Below are positions 10,829 through 24,799 of a stretch of DNA of 64,000 nucleotides, in pieces. The stretch's first letter is position 1. The number at the start of each line of letters is the position of its first letter. A program made the translations under genes and the position numbers. The DNA comes from Oryzias latipes (Eukaryota > Chordata > Actinopteri > Beloniformes > Adrianichthyidae). The DNA lies in assembly GCF_002234675.1 (NCBI RefSeq), contig NC_019860.2, forward strand, positions 16,298,536 through 16,362,535. Reading direction: 5' to 3'. The notes below the pieces were generated by a model. The model was not told where the DNA came from and searched no databases. It worked only from the letters and a program-made list of their open reading frames with translations.

Positions 10829-11600
10829 TACTTGTAACTGTCCTTGATGTCTGCTATTGTTCCTTCTGGGAGTGAGACCCCTCCTGTGTGGACTACCTTG
10901 CCTCTCTTTGTCACCATCCGGCTGCATTTCTCGAGCCCGAATGACATCCCAATGTCAATACAGTAGATCCTGGTGGTGTGGATCAGGGAGTCAATGTCAC
11001 GCTCGCTCTTAGCATATAGCTTGATGTCATCCATGTAGAGGAGGTGACTGATGTTGGCCCCATTTCTGAGTCGGTATCCATAGCCAGTCTTGTTGATTAA
11101 TTGGCTGAGGGGGTTCAGACCTATGCAGAACAGCAGTGGGGACAGAGCATCACCTTGGTATATCCCACATTTGATGGACACTTGTGCAAGTGGCTTCCCA
11201 TTGGCTTCAAGGGTGGTTTTCCACAGCTTCATTGGGTTTCCTATGAAGGCTCTTAGAGTCTTGTTGATGTTGTACAGCTCCAAGCATTTAGTGCTTCATT
11301 CACAGTTTCCAGTAGACTTTCACGCGGTACATCACTTAACCGTTGTAGCTGGTGTCGGGGTTGTCTAGTGTTCATTCTAGACATGATCTTGTCTTTCAGG
11401 TCAGTTGCTGCCTCGCTCAGCGGAATTGTGGTTGTTGGGGCTGTGTACCCAATCTCAGGGTGGGAGTGTGGTATGACCTCCTCTCTGACCTGTTGTTCTG
11501 GCTCTCCCGTGGCATTGTATTGTATCGCTTCAATCTCAGTAATCCCACCCAGAGGGGTTACATGCAGAGAATGTGGAATGAATGGATGCTTCGAAACATT
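10829..11600 (-). mobile_element. Dong/R4-like LINE reverse transcriptase remnant
   Basis: On the minus strand, 11283 down to about 10829 encodes a reverse transcriptase segment with CGIYQGDALSPLLFCIGLNP and the catalytic YMDD box (HLLYMDDIKLYAKSERD), then a SFGLEKC segment. Just upstream (about 11560-11290) another frame reads LSEAATDLKDKIMSRMNTRQPR, typical of the pre-RT part of the same element. The two frames are not continuous and intervening RT sequence is missing, so the copy has an internal deletion and a frameshift as well as loss of its 5' end. The Dong/R4 assignment is from memory of related fish proteins. Confidence 0.75.
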
Positions 11601-11609
11601 ACAACAAAA

Positions 11610-13124
11610 GTAAAACAGATTTTTTTTTCCACATTTAGAAAGGTTTTTTTATTTATTATTTTGTTTAATGACTCCACTTATCAGGACACACTTTGGACAT
11701 GTGCTCTTGGTGTCATGGTCGGTTATTCTCTCCTTGGAAAGTTGATTACCATTTCAGGTTTTCTCCATTTAAAAATGAGGTCAATCACTGTTGAAGTCTG
11801 GACAATAACGTTTGGGAAATTACTTAAAACGCTTTTTCCTAATTTACACTTCAAAATATTTCCCTGAGCAGCAGGATTTTTTCCTTAGGCTGGACGGGTT
11901 CTGTTTGAGGGTTTACCAGGTCGCACATAATTTAAAAAGGGTGTTTTTTTGTTTTTTTATGTTGCACATTATTTTCTGAATATAATGAAGCTAAGGGTCA
12001 AATACGTTTAACATCAATTCAGGAAGGTTTCAGCATTTTTAAATCATAATAGTTATTTGAACCATTTAGATAAATGTGTTGGAAGAATATTGAAAACAAA
12101 AACTATTTAGTAAATGCATTAAAGGCGCTAAAGCTTTGTCATCAGCATGGCTCTTATGACATTTTAGGTTTCTTCACTTTGGCAAAAAAAATCAAATGCT
12201 TTTTAATTACATGTTGTGTATAATTCAATAAAATGGCAATTACTTTGCACATAAGGGTCCAAACATATTTCTTATACAAATTGTTTAATAATTTTGGTTA
12301 AAGTTAAATGATACATAAACAAAAAAGAGAGCTAAGACTTTTCCAGCATTTTTTATTATAATATAACATTGCTTCAAGTTATGTTTTATAATTAGGCTAG
12401 GGTGCAAAACGTTTTACATCAGTTCTGTAAAGCTTTTTTATATATAATTGTCTGTATCATTTAAGTGCTGCAGAATTACAATAAGATTTCTGCACATCCG
12501 TAGTCTATAAAAACTTGTTTTGCTCTTTTCTTTAGCTCTATTGTTTTGTTTATGGACAAAATTACATATGATGTGAAAAAAATAACAGGGGGGAAATGGA
12601 AAGGGGTTCTCCATGTTTGCTTTGGGCCACAAAATCCTTATAACTGCCCCTGAATTTCACGGAGATGAAAAATCACATTTCTTTTCTTTTTTTAACTTGT
12701 CCTGTCCAACAGCTGAGCAAACAGATCAGAGCTGAAGGCCTCTTGTGTTGGACAGATCTTACTGTTTCAACAGGGGTTATGAGTCTTCTGGCATACCAAA
12801 ATTATATTTAAATAAACCCCTTTTGTAAATTAGGCTAAACTTTATTTTATATTTCTAATCATTTTTTGTTGGACCGGACGGAAAAGAAGAGGAGGGAAGA
12901 AGAGAAAGGGTTGCCAGAGAAGGGGGGATTATTATAGAAGGAGGGGGTAAAATCATAAAGCAACAGGTTGCTGGAAGTTACAAACACATCAGCTGACTCC
13001 AAAAATCTCCACACAATGCAACTACAAGTACTTTAGCTGTCCACAGCATATGCTGGTACTACAACCCCCTCAGTTCTGATTAGCTTATTTCACACTTGCC
13101 CAGTCTGAATGGCATTCCTCATTC
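11610..13124. other. Intergenic, no gene seen
   Basis: AT-rich spacer before the second duplicon. It contains the diverged local repeat at 12375-12665, a weaker copy at 11975-12075, and a 10-bp inverted pair CTGTCCAACA / TGTTGGACAG around 12702-12755. No convincing gene. Confidence 0.45.
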
Positions 13125-13498
13125 GGGATAACATAGAAACACTAGACATTCACATCAGCTGTAGATTTTTGATACCATAAAACCAGAAACCCCTTAGCTT
13201 TGATATTTATTTGTTTGCAAAATACTACCATATTCTTTCAATATTTTTTTTATTCTTTTGTGCTTAGAAAAGAATGGAACCTCTATGGTTGTTTTTGTTG
13301 TTATTGTCAATATTTTTATTTTTATTAATTATAATTCATAAATGTACATGGATTATTACATTTAATTTGCTTTGCTTCACTCTTTTTCAAGGTGGGCAGG
13401 AGTTTAATTGTGTGATTTTGGTCAAGGTGTGTATTTCATTCTTTTTATGTTTGTTTCTGCAATAAAAAAACTTAATGAAAACAAATGAACAAAAAACA

Positions 13499-13729
13499 CG
13501 ATTGTAAGATTGCAGGTTCGATTCCCGCCTTGCATGCCCATGTGTCGAAGTGTCCTTGGGCAAGACACTGAACCCCACCTTGCCTCTGGTAAGAGGATGG
13601 CGCCAGTGTTCGGCAGCGGAGCCGCCACCAGCATGTGAATGTGTGCTAGAATGGGTGAATGGGACTGTAACTGTAAAGCACTTTGGGCCTTGTAGGTAGA
13701 AAAGCGCTATATAAGTACACGCCATTTAC
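13499..13729 (+). mobile_element. tRNA-derived SINE insertion, 5' truncated
   Basis: Contains a pol III B box (GGTTCGATTCCC, about 13516) followed by the fish SINE body GTCCTTGGGCAAGACACTGAACCCC and the tail AAAAGCGCTATATAAGTACA. It is flanked by the perfect 9-bp duplication CAAAAAACA (13490-13498 and 13730-13738). Copy A of the duplication has only the empty site (about 2396-2406). No A box is present, consistent with 5' truncation on insertion. A related SINE lies at 34928-35051. Confidence 0.85.
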
Positions 13730-14044
13730 CAAAAAACAATCAGTAATCTTAGCCAGAAGGAACAACTACAGAACAACAAATAATGGTAAAAACAAAGCAA
13801 TCACAAATTTAGTAATGCTAGGCTTGTTTTATTTAAGGTTAGAATTTTATTTTAATAACTTTTAATTAAACTGTTAAATGACTAAAAGGAAAATAAAAAT
13901 AAGGTGACAAAAGTTAAAGAGAATCCAAGCAAAGGTTTTTAACATGTTTAAAGGCCAACATTTCACGTGTATTCTGATGTATTTTAGAAATGTTATATAC
14001 AGTTCCAGTTCTGCAAACGACACCGTTGTCTTTGTATTTCACTT

Positions 14045-14231
14045 CCATTTAAATAAAGTTTTTTTATTCTTTAAGCAAGGAGAAATCCGCCAGCAGGGGT
14101 CGCCAAATCCACCCTCTGGATTTTCCAACTGAAACTAAAGTAAAGGCCCGAACAAAAAGGAAATGGGCAGTCTTTGGGTGTCAGAAGTTCACGCAGCTTG
14201 GAAAGGCTCCACGGACACGGCAGCGCAGCAG
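14045..14231 (+). promoter_or_regulatory. Putative promoter and 5' noncoding exon of SDR copy B
   Basis: TATA-like ATTTAAATAAA at about 14048 and a first exon ending GCAGCAG before the donor GTAAGACAC at 14232, as in copy A. The presumed acceptor is CTGCAG at 15482-15487. Confidence 0.4.
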
Positions 14232-14805
14232 GTAAGACACACTTCCACACTCAGTTTTTGGTTGAAATGCATTCTGAAAGCAGTTGTGTGTCGAGTTTAG
14301 AGTGTGGACGATTTTCGTGTGGGGGTTTTTTGTGCGGAAAATAACGGGTTTATTTTTATTTTTTTTACAAAACCGTAGGTAATCAGATCATGCGCTTCAA
14401 AAACCTTTATTGATCAGTCTGCTGTGGCTTTGAGTTTTTAACAGAGATTACGGAGCACCCGAACCGTCCTTGTTTCTAGCAAAACACTTCATTTATACTA
14501 CTTTAATGCCGCTGTAAGCTGAAATAATACAACTGTATTTTTTTTATCGAATCTGGGCGCATGCGCATTCCCCCTTTGGAAGTTTTTTTATTTATTTATT
14601 CAATGTACCACTATTTTTAATAATAATAATAACTATAACAACAGAATCCTAGAAATAAAGGGGGGGGGGGGGTAAAAATCCAAATATTTAAATAACTAGA
14701 AGACTAAAGGGATTTTGCCTTAGAGGATGTCAATTTTCTTTAAAAATTCCTGAGATATGAAAGTTCTTTTATGACGTTGTTCCATATTCATACTGGAAAG
14801 AATAA

Positions 14806-15415
14806 TCTGCATCTATTCTCTGCATAAACATATGATGCAGATCTGTTTGGAAACTATAGGCAATCTAACTCACTTGCACACATTCATATTTCCTTCATCA
14901 GACATGTCTGCTCACATGGGTTTGTGTAGAGGGGAGAGGATGTTGTCAAGCAGCCATGACCCCATAGAGCCTTTCCAAAAAAGTAGTCCCAGAACTGCCC
15001 CCTACACCCTAATAACCCCTTTACCTTTGTCATCCAGAGACGGCATCAGAGGTAATATCACAGGGGCCCGAGATGCCCTAGGTTCAATCAAAGGCCCTAA
15101 GAGTCCCCAGAGGCATTTTAGGGCAACCCCAATGTGCCACCATTTTACCCTATGCAGTACAAGAAGGATCCATCATAGGGCAAAGACTGACCCCCGTCAC
15201 TATGGGGGAGAGATGGTAGGAAGATGGGGGAACGCCTGACAGAAGGAGAGTAGCAAGCCAAGACGTGCCAGGCTCCAGTAGCCACAGGGACAGTGAAAAA
15301 TCAAAAGAAACTAGAGCCGCCCGACACTGTACCAGCAACCACCAACACCCAACCAAAAGGGACCAGCAGTGTCACTACCCTCCTTATCTGGGCAAAGTGA
15401 CAAGGTCCCAAATGA
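14806..15415. other. Copy-B-specific block in SDR intron 1
   Basis: Does not align with copy A, and is richer in GC than its surroundings, with words such as GGGGAGAGATGGTAGG and TCTGGGCAAAGTGACAAGG. An open frame of 135 codons (14832-15239) has no recognisable domain. Probably an unidentified repeat that replaced or was lost from one copy. Confidence 0.4.
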
Positions 15416-15489
15416 TAAATTTTGTGTTGACCTAAGTGTTTTTGCTGAAACATCCGAATTCCACAAACTTCTTCAATTTGTCTGCAGTC

Positions 15490-17485
15490 ATGTTCCTGTA
15501 CTTTCTGGGCCTCGTGGTCCTCTTCCTCATCTTCCGCTGGATCAGAGAGCTCCCTCGAGTGTCTGATAAGGGCAGCAAGTACGTGTACATCACAGGCTGC
15601 GACTCCGGCTTCGGTAACCTCCTGGCCCGGCACTTGGACAAGCTGGGGTTCCCGGTTATTGCTGGGTGTTACACGGAGAAGGGCGAGGAGGATCTGAGGA
15701 AGGCCTGCTCCAGGAACCTGACAACGACGCATCTGGACGTTACCTCCAAGGAGAGCGTGGCCAAAGTGGCGGCGATGATTAAGCAGAAAGTGGGACACCA
15801 CGGTGAGTCGATTTTAGGCTTTTTCAGGGTCCAGTAATTTGTGCCGTAAAAAATTGGATCTAAGATCTACCAAAAAAAAATGGATTCAAATCTTGGATTA
15901 GCACTTTAATCCAAATTTGAATTCCAAAACCAAATTTGTTTTGATATAAACGCTAGTATTTAAAATGAAAAAAGTTAGCCTTTTATATAAAAAATCCAGA
16001 GTTACAACACTAAAGATGCTAAGAAAGCATTGAAACTTTCGTAAAACGGTTACAAAAGATTGTACGCCATTAAAATGACAAGCATCTGCTTTAGTGTCAA
16101 TTACAACACGAGTGCCTAAAACGCAGAGGTTTGCGTGAGATTGACATGTTGATGCCACCTAGTGGCTAACTAACAGAATGCAACAGAACTCAAAAGATCA
16201 CGACGAGTCAAAACGATCTATTATGTACGTTTCAAATTAAATCTGTTGTATACATAAGAACAGGATCATTCATTAGGTTTTCCTTCGTTTTTCCAAATAA
16301 TTACGATTTAAAATTTTCTCGTGTTGTTGTTTGTTCTTTTTAACTGTTTTTTATTAAATTCTACTTCTGGGGAAATTGTGCTTCATTGGTGCAGCAAACG
16401 AAACCCACATCATGACTCTTCCCCCCCGTGTTTGATGATATGTAATGTATAGCATCCATCGGTTACTCAAAGACTCAAAGATTATGTTTATAGAAACAGG
16501 ATAGTGTGTGTTTTGCTGCTTGAGGACGTGTTGGTTTTGCAGAAAACAGTTACCGGGAAAACGGGATGTGTATTTTTCCTTCTTTCGTTCGTTGTTGTCA
16601 GACAGTTAGATTCAACTTTTTAGGATCGATATTTTTGAAAAATTGTATATCCATGTGGACGAAGTTGGCTTTATCCTGTGTTCTCCCATGACCCCCAGGG
16701 CTTTGGGCTGTAGTGAACAACGCGGGCGTGGCCGTTCCCTCCGGCCCGTGTGACTGGCACGTCGTGGACGACTACAAATTCATGGTGAACGTGAACCTCC
16801 ACGGGGTCATCGCCGTGACGCTGAGCGTGCTGCCGCTAATAAAGAAGGCAGGGGGCCGAGTGGTGAATGTGGCCAGCGTGTTCGGGAGGATCAGCGTCAC
16901 CGGGGGCCCGTACCCCGTCTCAAAGTTCGCCGTGGAGGGGTTCAATGACAGCCTGAGGTGGGTAATAAACTCTAGCGAAATGTCAGGACGTAGCAGGTTT
17001 GCGATGCCGATGGCTAACAAAGATGGTGTCCATCTCAGGATAGGCATGGCCCCCTTTGGCGTCAAAGTCCTCCTCATTGAGCCGGGGTTCTTCAAAACCA
17101 ACGTGACGGACAGCAAGATCCAGATTGATTCTGTCAAAGGGCTGTGGGACAGACTCCCCCAGGAGATCAAAGATGACTACGGAAGCGACTACCTAGACAA
17201 AGGTACGCCAGCCAAACCTCTCGGTTTCCAACCCTTTTTCTAAACGTCTTTTCTCAAATAGCCATAAAGGTGACATCGGAGTCGCTGTCAAAGATGAGCG
17301 ACGGGGATCTGATGAAGGTGGTGAACTGCATGGAGCACGCCGTCGCCGCCGTCTGGCCCCGCAAGCGCTACTCCCCCGGCTGGGACGCCAAGTTCTTCTG
17401 GCTGCCGATGTCCTACATGCCGACGTGCATCGTGGACTACATCGTGCTGAGCGGGGCCATTCCCGTCAAAAGGCAGAAGAAGTGA
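15490..17485 (+). CDS. Retinol dehydrogenase / 17-beta-HSD6-like SDR (SDR9C type), copy B
   Basis: Coding exons: 15490-15802, 16699-16957, 17039-17202 and 17262-17485; 319 residues, the same exon sizes as copy A. All catalytic features are intact: TGCDSGFG, NNAG, Ser164, Tyr176 and Lys180. It differs from copy A at five residues: D126V, M134V, D135N, V247I and L249V, none in a known catalytic motif. The gene is therefore probably functional and recently duplicated. The 81-nt intron 16958-17038 is stop-free in frame, as in copy A. Unlike copy A it has a close AATAAA at 17579. The next gene downstream is atp5f1b on the opposite strand, with the two 3' ends facing each other. Substrate (retinoid or steroid) is inferred only from family. 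Confidence 0.9.
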
Positions 17486-17578
17486 CGTTCTGCCCTCGAC
17501 CCATCGCTGCGATAAAACCCTGAAGGACGATGTCAAGGCCGCCTTATCTGCCGCTCAGATTACAGCACACAAAGGGGC

Positions 17579-17584
17579 AATAAA
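17579..17584 (+). terminator. Poly(A) signal AATAAA of SDR copy B
   Basis: Canonical hexamer 94 bp after the stop codon. Copy A has no equivalent because similarity ends seven bases after its stop. Confidence 0.55.
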
Positions 17585-17599
17585 CCAGACCGAAGACCG

Positions 17600-18682
17600 C
17601 AGACCTGTACGACCTCCTGGATCTGAGGTCAACCTGCTGGTTTTTGTCCCACATCTGAACTGAATTTGGGTTTTAAACTTTTAGAAAAGTGACAAATCTG
17701 TTGCAAAGACCGTAAAACATGAGTCGACAAAACTGAATAGTTTTCAAAGGTAAACCAGGTTTGGGTTTGCTCAGTTGCATTGTGGGTAAAGAATTGTATT
17801 CATTTTTCATTTTTTTGTTGAAAATCCGCCTTTGAAGGCTGCTTCACACCTCCATCCATGCAGGGGCAATGAGGACAAAGTCGGATAACGCCGAGTCATG
17901 GCACAGTTCAAACACAACCTTTGTCACAAGGTGAGAGAAGATACGGATTGTGAAATTAAAGTTCAAATGACCAACCACAGCACAACGGAGGCTGGCCTTT
18001 CTACAAAATAAAAGCCTCTAATTTCCAATAATTTGACATGTTTTTGTCTAATAAAAATCCCAGAGAGGAAGGTGTTTTTCTGCTACTTCAAAGTGTTTAG
18101 TAAATTACAGTTCCTAAACGGTAACTTCAATAGATTAAAAAAAATGCGACCAGGATAAATTAAGAATTTTCAAGAATAAAGTCAAGACTAATATATAATA
18201 AAAATAACATTTTTAAAAAGACTATTTGCGATTCGTAAAATAAAATGCAAACATTTAAGATTATGCTAAAACAATATTGAACAAAGACTTTCTAGATTAT
18301 TTTCTTTATTATAAGACATATTTCGGTGAAAAAAAGCCAAATCTTTCATGCTTAAAAAAAATGTGATAACATAAAAGTTACAAATTAATTTTTTTAGTTC
18401 ATAGGAGTTAAACTTAAAGTATTCTGACAATATCCTCAAAACAGAATGACATTTCTGAATAAAGTTTTCACTTTCAAAATAAGGTCAACAGATCTTAAAA
18501 GTGAAATGGAGAGTTTTTATCAATTAAGTTGAAAAACGTGGAAAATCTAAATGATTCAACACATTTGGAAGAAAAAACATAAAATAACTAAAGCAGATTG
18601 ATGGACCATGTCATGTCCATTGGATTTCCCTCAATTGTCTGTAACATAAATTAAACCGTTTAGGCTGGATTATCTTTAGATT
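17600..18682. other. Intergenic, nothing recognised
   Basis: AT-rich DNA between SDR copy B and the MITE pair. No coding or RNA gene signature seen. Confidence 0.5.
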
Positions 18683-18686
18683 TTAA

Positions 18687-18891
18687 TCCTTGTGGTATCC
18701 TAGGCACTTTAAAATTGGGAGTTGGGTCATCTAGACCCACTAGACAGTGCACTAAACCTTTTTTCTTCAATGATTTGTGATCTTCACTGGTGTTCATGGA
18801 TTACATGAAATCCTTTATCCACCTTTATCTTTTGTCATGGTAGGAATAACATGTCAAAGTAAGGGTGGGGTCATCTAAGATAGCACAAGGG
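18687..18891 (+). mobile_element. 205-bp TTAA MITE (piggyBac-type), copy 1
   Basis: Ends TCCTTGTG ... CACAAGGG are inverted, and both sides carry TTAA (18683-18686 and 18892-18895), the piggyBac target. The body holds GGGTCATCTAGACCCACTAG near the left and GGGTGGGGTCATCTAAGATAGC at the right. No coding capacity. Confidence 0.85.
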
Positions 18892-19042
18892 TTAAAAGCA
18901 AAATGTTACTTTTTCCTGTAATATCACACTTTTTTATTAAAAATTACAACTTTAGTCTTGTAACTTGTCCGTTACATTTAAGATAGCACAAGGGATATAA
19001 AAAAAAAAGAGACATCCGAAAAATTTGCCTTAGGTTATTTAC

Positions 19043-19246
19043 CCCTTGTGTTATCCTACGCACTTTAACATTGAGAGTGGGGTCATCTAGACCCACTAGA
19101 CAGTGCTCTGAACCATTTTCTTCATTGATTTGTGAACCTCACTGGTGTCCATGGATTACATGAAATCTTTCCACCTTTATCCACCTTTGTCATGGTAGGG
19201 AGAACACGTCCATGCAAGGGTGGGGTCATCTAAGATAGCACAAGGG
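19043..19246 (+). mobile_element. TTAA MITE, copy 2
   Basis: Same family and orientation as the copy 150 bp upstream: CCCTTGTG ... CACAAGGG with TTAA on the right (19247-19250) and TTAC, one change from TTAA, on the left. Confidence 0.85.
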
Positions 19247-19250
19247 TTAA

Positions 19251-20290
19251 GGACAAAAAGCAGCTCTGATGATCGAACTAAACCTGAACTCAAAGCGTGA
19301 CTTCAAATCATCAAAACAAACAAAAAAAATTGAATTAAAACAGGTTCGGTTTCGCTCTACTTCGTTTAGTGTTTCCTCTGCAGCTTAGATCAGTTTTTCC
19401 TTTTTCGTTCACAAAGACAGAAGCTTTTCAAAACACTAGAATGCGTTTTTGAATTGCAGTTTATGAAATGCCCTTTTTTTTTTTTACACCAAGCTTCCCT
19501 CTCAAGTTGAATGCTTTTGTAGAGAATTTAATTATTTTTACACTTCCGTCACATTTGTAAATTTATATTTTATTAGTTTTTTTTTTAAGTTTAATTTTTA
19601 AATATAAAATTATTTTAAATTGAACGTCATCTTGCACGATGTCATTGTTGTGAAAGGGCGCCACCGTGTGGAGGAACGCAGGCACTGAAGGGCATCAGCC
19701 CCTTGAACCAGCTAAGGTGAAAAATTTTAACTAGGATTTTAATCTGACATGGAGCTACAATGTCACTGCTGAGGATTGTTATTTGAAAGGCTTATAAAAC
19801 AGTAAATCTTTTAAATTTTTGTATTTCTAACATTTAAAGGAAAACTTTTCCACCTTTTTACATTTAACATCCAATGATTTGTTAATCCACGAACTTCAAG
19901 CCTTACATTTCTCACAAACTATAATTTCTGAAATATTTCATGTCTTTTATGGATCCTAAAGGGTGGCAATTCTAAGAATGTGACCATCTTACCAGTTCAG
20001 AAAAAAAAATCTTTTAATGGCGTTTACCTACAAATTGGAACAGCTGATTTCATTTGGTGTAAATGTTCCTACATAACGCTGAAAAACTTCAGGTCTTAGT
20101 CTGGTCATCAAGCTCCCAAACCTTAAATCTAAAATGATATTTGACAGAATTCCCATCTTTGTCCACCGTTTTATTCAACTCAACAAACTGCAACACAGTG
20201 CAAAAACCAGACTGCCCCCTTGTGGACAGAGTTAGTACATACATCCTCCTGATGAAGCTATTGGGTCCAAATAAGATGATATTCTGTTGG
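19251..20290. other. Intergenic, nothing recognised
   Basis: AT-rich spacer up to the 3' end of atp5f1b. No gene or recognisable repeat. Confidence 0.5.
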
Positions 20291-20312
20291 GTTGTTTGTG
20301 TAAAGACAGAGT

Positions 20313-20318
20313 TTTATT
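20313..20318 (-). terminator. atp5f1b: Poly(A) signal of atp5f1b
   Basis: AATAAA on the minus strand, 109 bp after the stop codon at 20427; the 3' UTR is therefore about 130 nt. Confidence 0.7.
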
Positions 20319-20426
20319 CCTCTAACATTAAATAGAACTTTGTTTTCAGGATGACAGACAAGGACATTGGTATTTTTGACATATGTTTTACAAACAGGTG
20401 CCGCTGAGCACAACTGGGTCACGCGT

Positions 20427-23539
<3,113 letters not shown>

Positions 23540-23549
23540 GCTCAAAATG

Positions 23550-23589
23550 GCTGAAGGTGGAAAGAGACGAAGCGCTTCGGCTTTATAAA
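23550..23589 (-). promoter_or_regulatory. atp5f1b: Core promoter of atp5f1b
   Basis: TTTATAAA at 23582-23589 on the minus strand lies 43 bp before the ATG. It is followed by CGTCTCTTTCCACCTTCAGCC, so a transcript starting about 25-30 bp downstream would begin in a pyrimidine-rich stretch, like the TOP-type starts of highly expressed genes. The position of the start site is inferred. Confidence 0.45.
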
Positions 23590-23599
23590 TGAGTGACCG

Positions 23600-24400
23600 G
23601 AGGTGCTGACTGCGCCTGCGCACGACTTGAAGTGGCGACACGACGCATGCGTGAATGTGAGCAGCTGACACCGTGCCCTCCACCAAAGCTGACCTGTGTG
23701 TTTGGGTGAATCCAAAATCTACTCATTTGGGCGTGCAACTTTATTTTGAAGGAAGAGCCCTTAATTATTTTTATCGAGCCACAGATTCACAACAACATCA
23801 CACCAGCGGTTAACCTTTATTGACCACAAAATGCCTAATTCTGCTGTTTGCACTCGTTTCTTTTGTAGTTTTATCTTGTGTTTGGAAAATTTTTTCTGCC
23901 ACCATGTTCTAGCTAATTAGAAGGTTTCAAGTAATAAAACAAACTGTATGTAAATGTTGATTTTATGATTTTAAAAAAATAACAAAAGTACAATTTTAAT
24001 AAGGGGAATTAAAAAAGATAACATAAAGCACTTTCGATCTAAAATTTCTGATTTCTTGGCTTTTTTTATGTGACAGTTGAAACATAGAACACACACTGTT
24101 AGTGACTCCAAATAACTGATGGTACAACCTGGACCTGCACTGCAACTGGAGCCATTGTTTCTAGTTTAACATGGTTTTATTTTAAAGAGTTTACAGCAAA
24201 GTTGTCCAAACAGGAGGAGCAAAACTTAATTTCTATTAATTTTTTAATTCAGCTAAACAAAACAATTTTGATTTTTCTTTTTTATACTCATCATATTAAG
24301 AGTAGTGGAAGCTGTGGCTGAGGTCAGATGTGAGCATTTGTGATCAACAGCATGGTTCCACACCAATGAAGATGCTTCTGGAGAAGAACTGAGAAGATCA
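23600..24400. other. Intergenic, nothing recognised
   Basis: Upstream side of atp5f1b; AT-rich, no gene. Confidence 0.45.
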
Positions 24401-24404
24401 GAAT

Positions 24405-24790
24405 GATCTAGATTGGGACTTTGTAGATCTAGAGAAAAAATATGGCAGGATACAGAGAGAGGAGCTGCTGTTTTATATAAGAAGGTCTGGAGTGGCAGTG
24501 AGATGTGCTGTAGGCGAGCTCCTTCTTGCTTGCTGTGGTGATGGACAGACTGACAGAGAAGGTTAGACAGGAATTTCTGTGGATCATCATGTTTGCAGAT
24601 GACATTGTGATTTGTAGAGAGCAGGTGGACAAAACAGCTAGAGGGGTGGCGGTTTGATCTAGAAAGAAATGGAGGAACAGTGACTACGTTGATAGAAGGA
24701 CGCTGATGTTGGAGGAAGATCAAAGTTGGACGTTCGTGGGGGTGCGTGTATTGATTGGGGGCGACCCCTAAAGTGAGCAGCAAAAGACAG
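24405..24790 (+). mobile_element. RTE-like LINE remnant with 3' tail
   Basis: Plus-strand translation gives DLEKKYGRIQREELLFYIRRSGVA then VRCAVG, and in another frame MDRLTEKVRQEF followed by the catalytic-box MFADDIVICREQVD (from 24541). These are ordered parts of one fish LINE reverse transcriptase. The segment between them, which normally carries HQGSALSP, is missing, so the copy has an internal deletion plus a frameshift. It ends with the tail GGGGGCGACCCCTAAAGTGAGCAGCAAAAG (about 24757-24786; key words GGCGACCCCTAA, GAGCAG). Clade assignment is uncertain. Confidence 0.7.
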
Positions 24791-24799
24791 GGATGAACT

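Larger units (their letters stand above)
13125..17492 (+). repeat. Tandem duplication, copy B (pairs with 2018-6101)
   Basis: Second copy of the SDR gene unit in direct orientation, 11.1 kb downstream of copy A. It is longer mainly because of a 231-bp SINE insertion (13499-13729) and a different block in intron 1 (about 14806-15415). Alignment ends at GTGACGTTCT, seven bases after the stop codon. Confidence 0.85.

Noticed and set aside
11352-11867. Plus-strand 171-codon frame
   Set aside because: Antisense of the Dong-like LINE remnant plus low-complexity DNA; no domain.
12702-12755. Possible microRNA hairpin from CTGTCCAACA / TGTTGGACAG
   Set aside because: Only 10 paired bases with a long, poorly pairing interior.
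13499-13729. A functional tRNA gene
   Set aside because: Only a B box plus SINE body, flanked by a target duplication; no cloverleaf.
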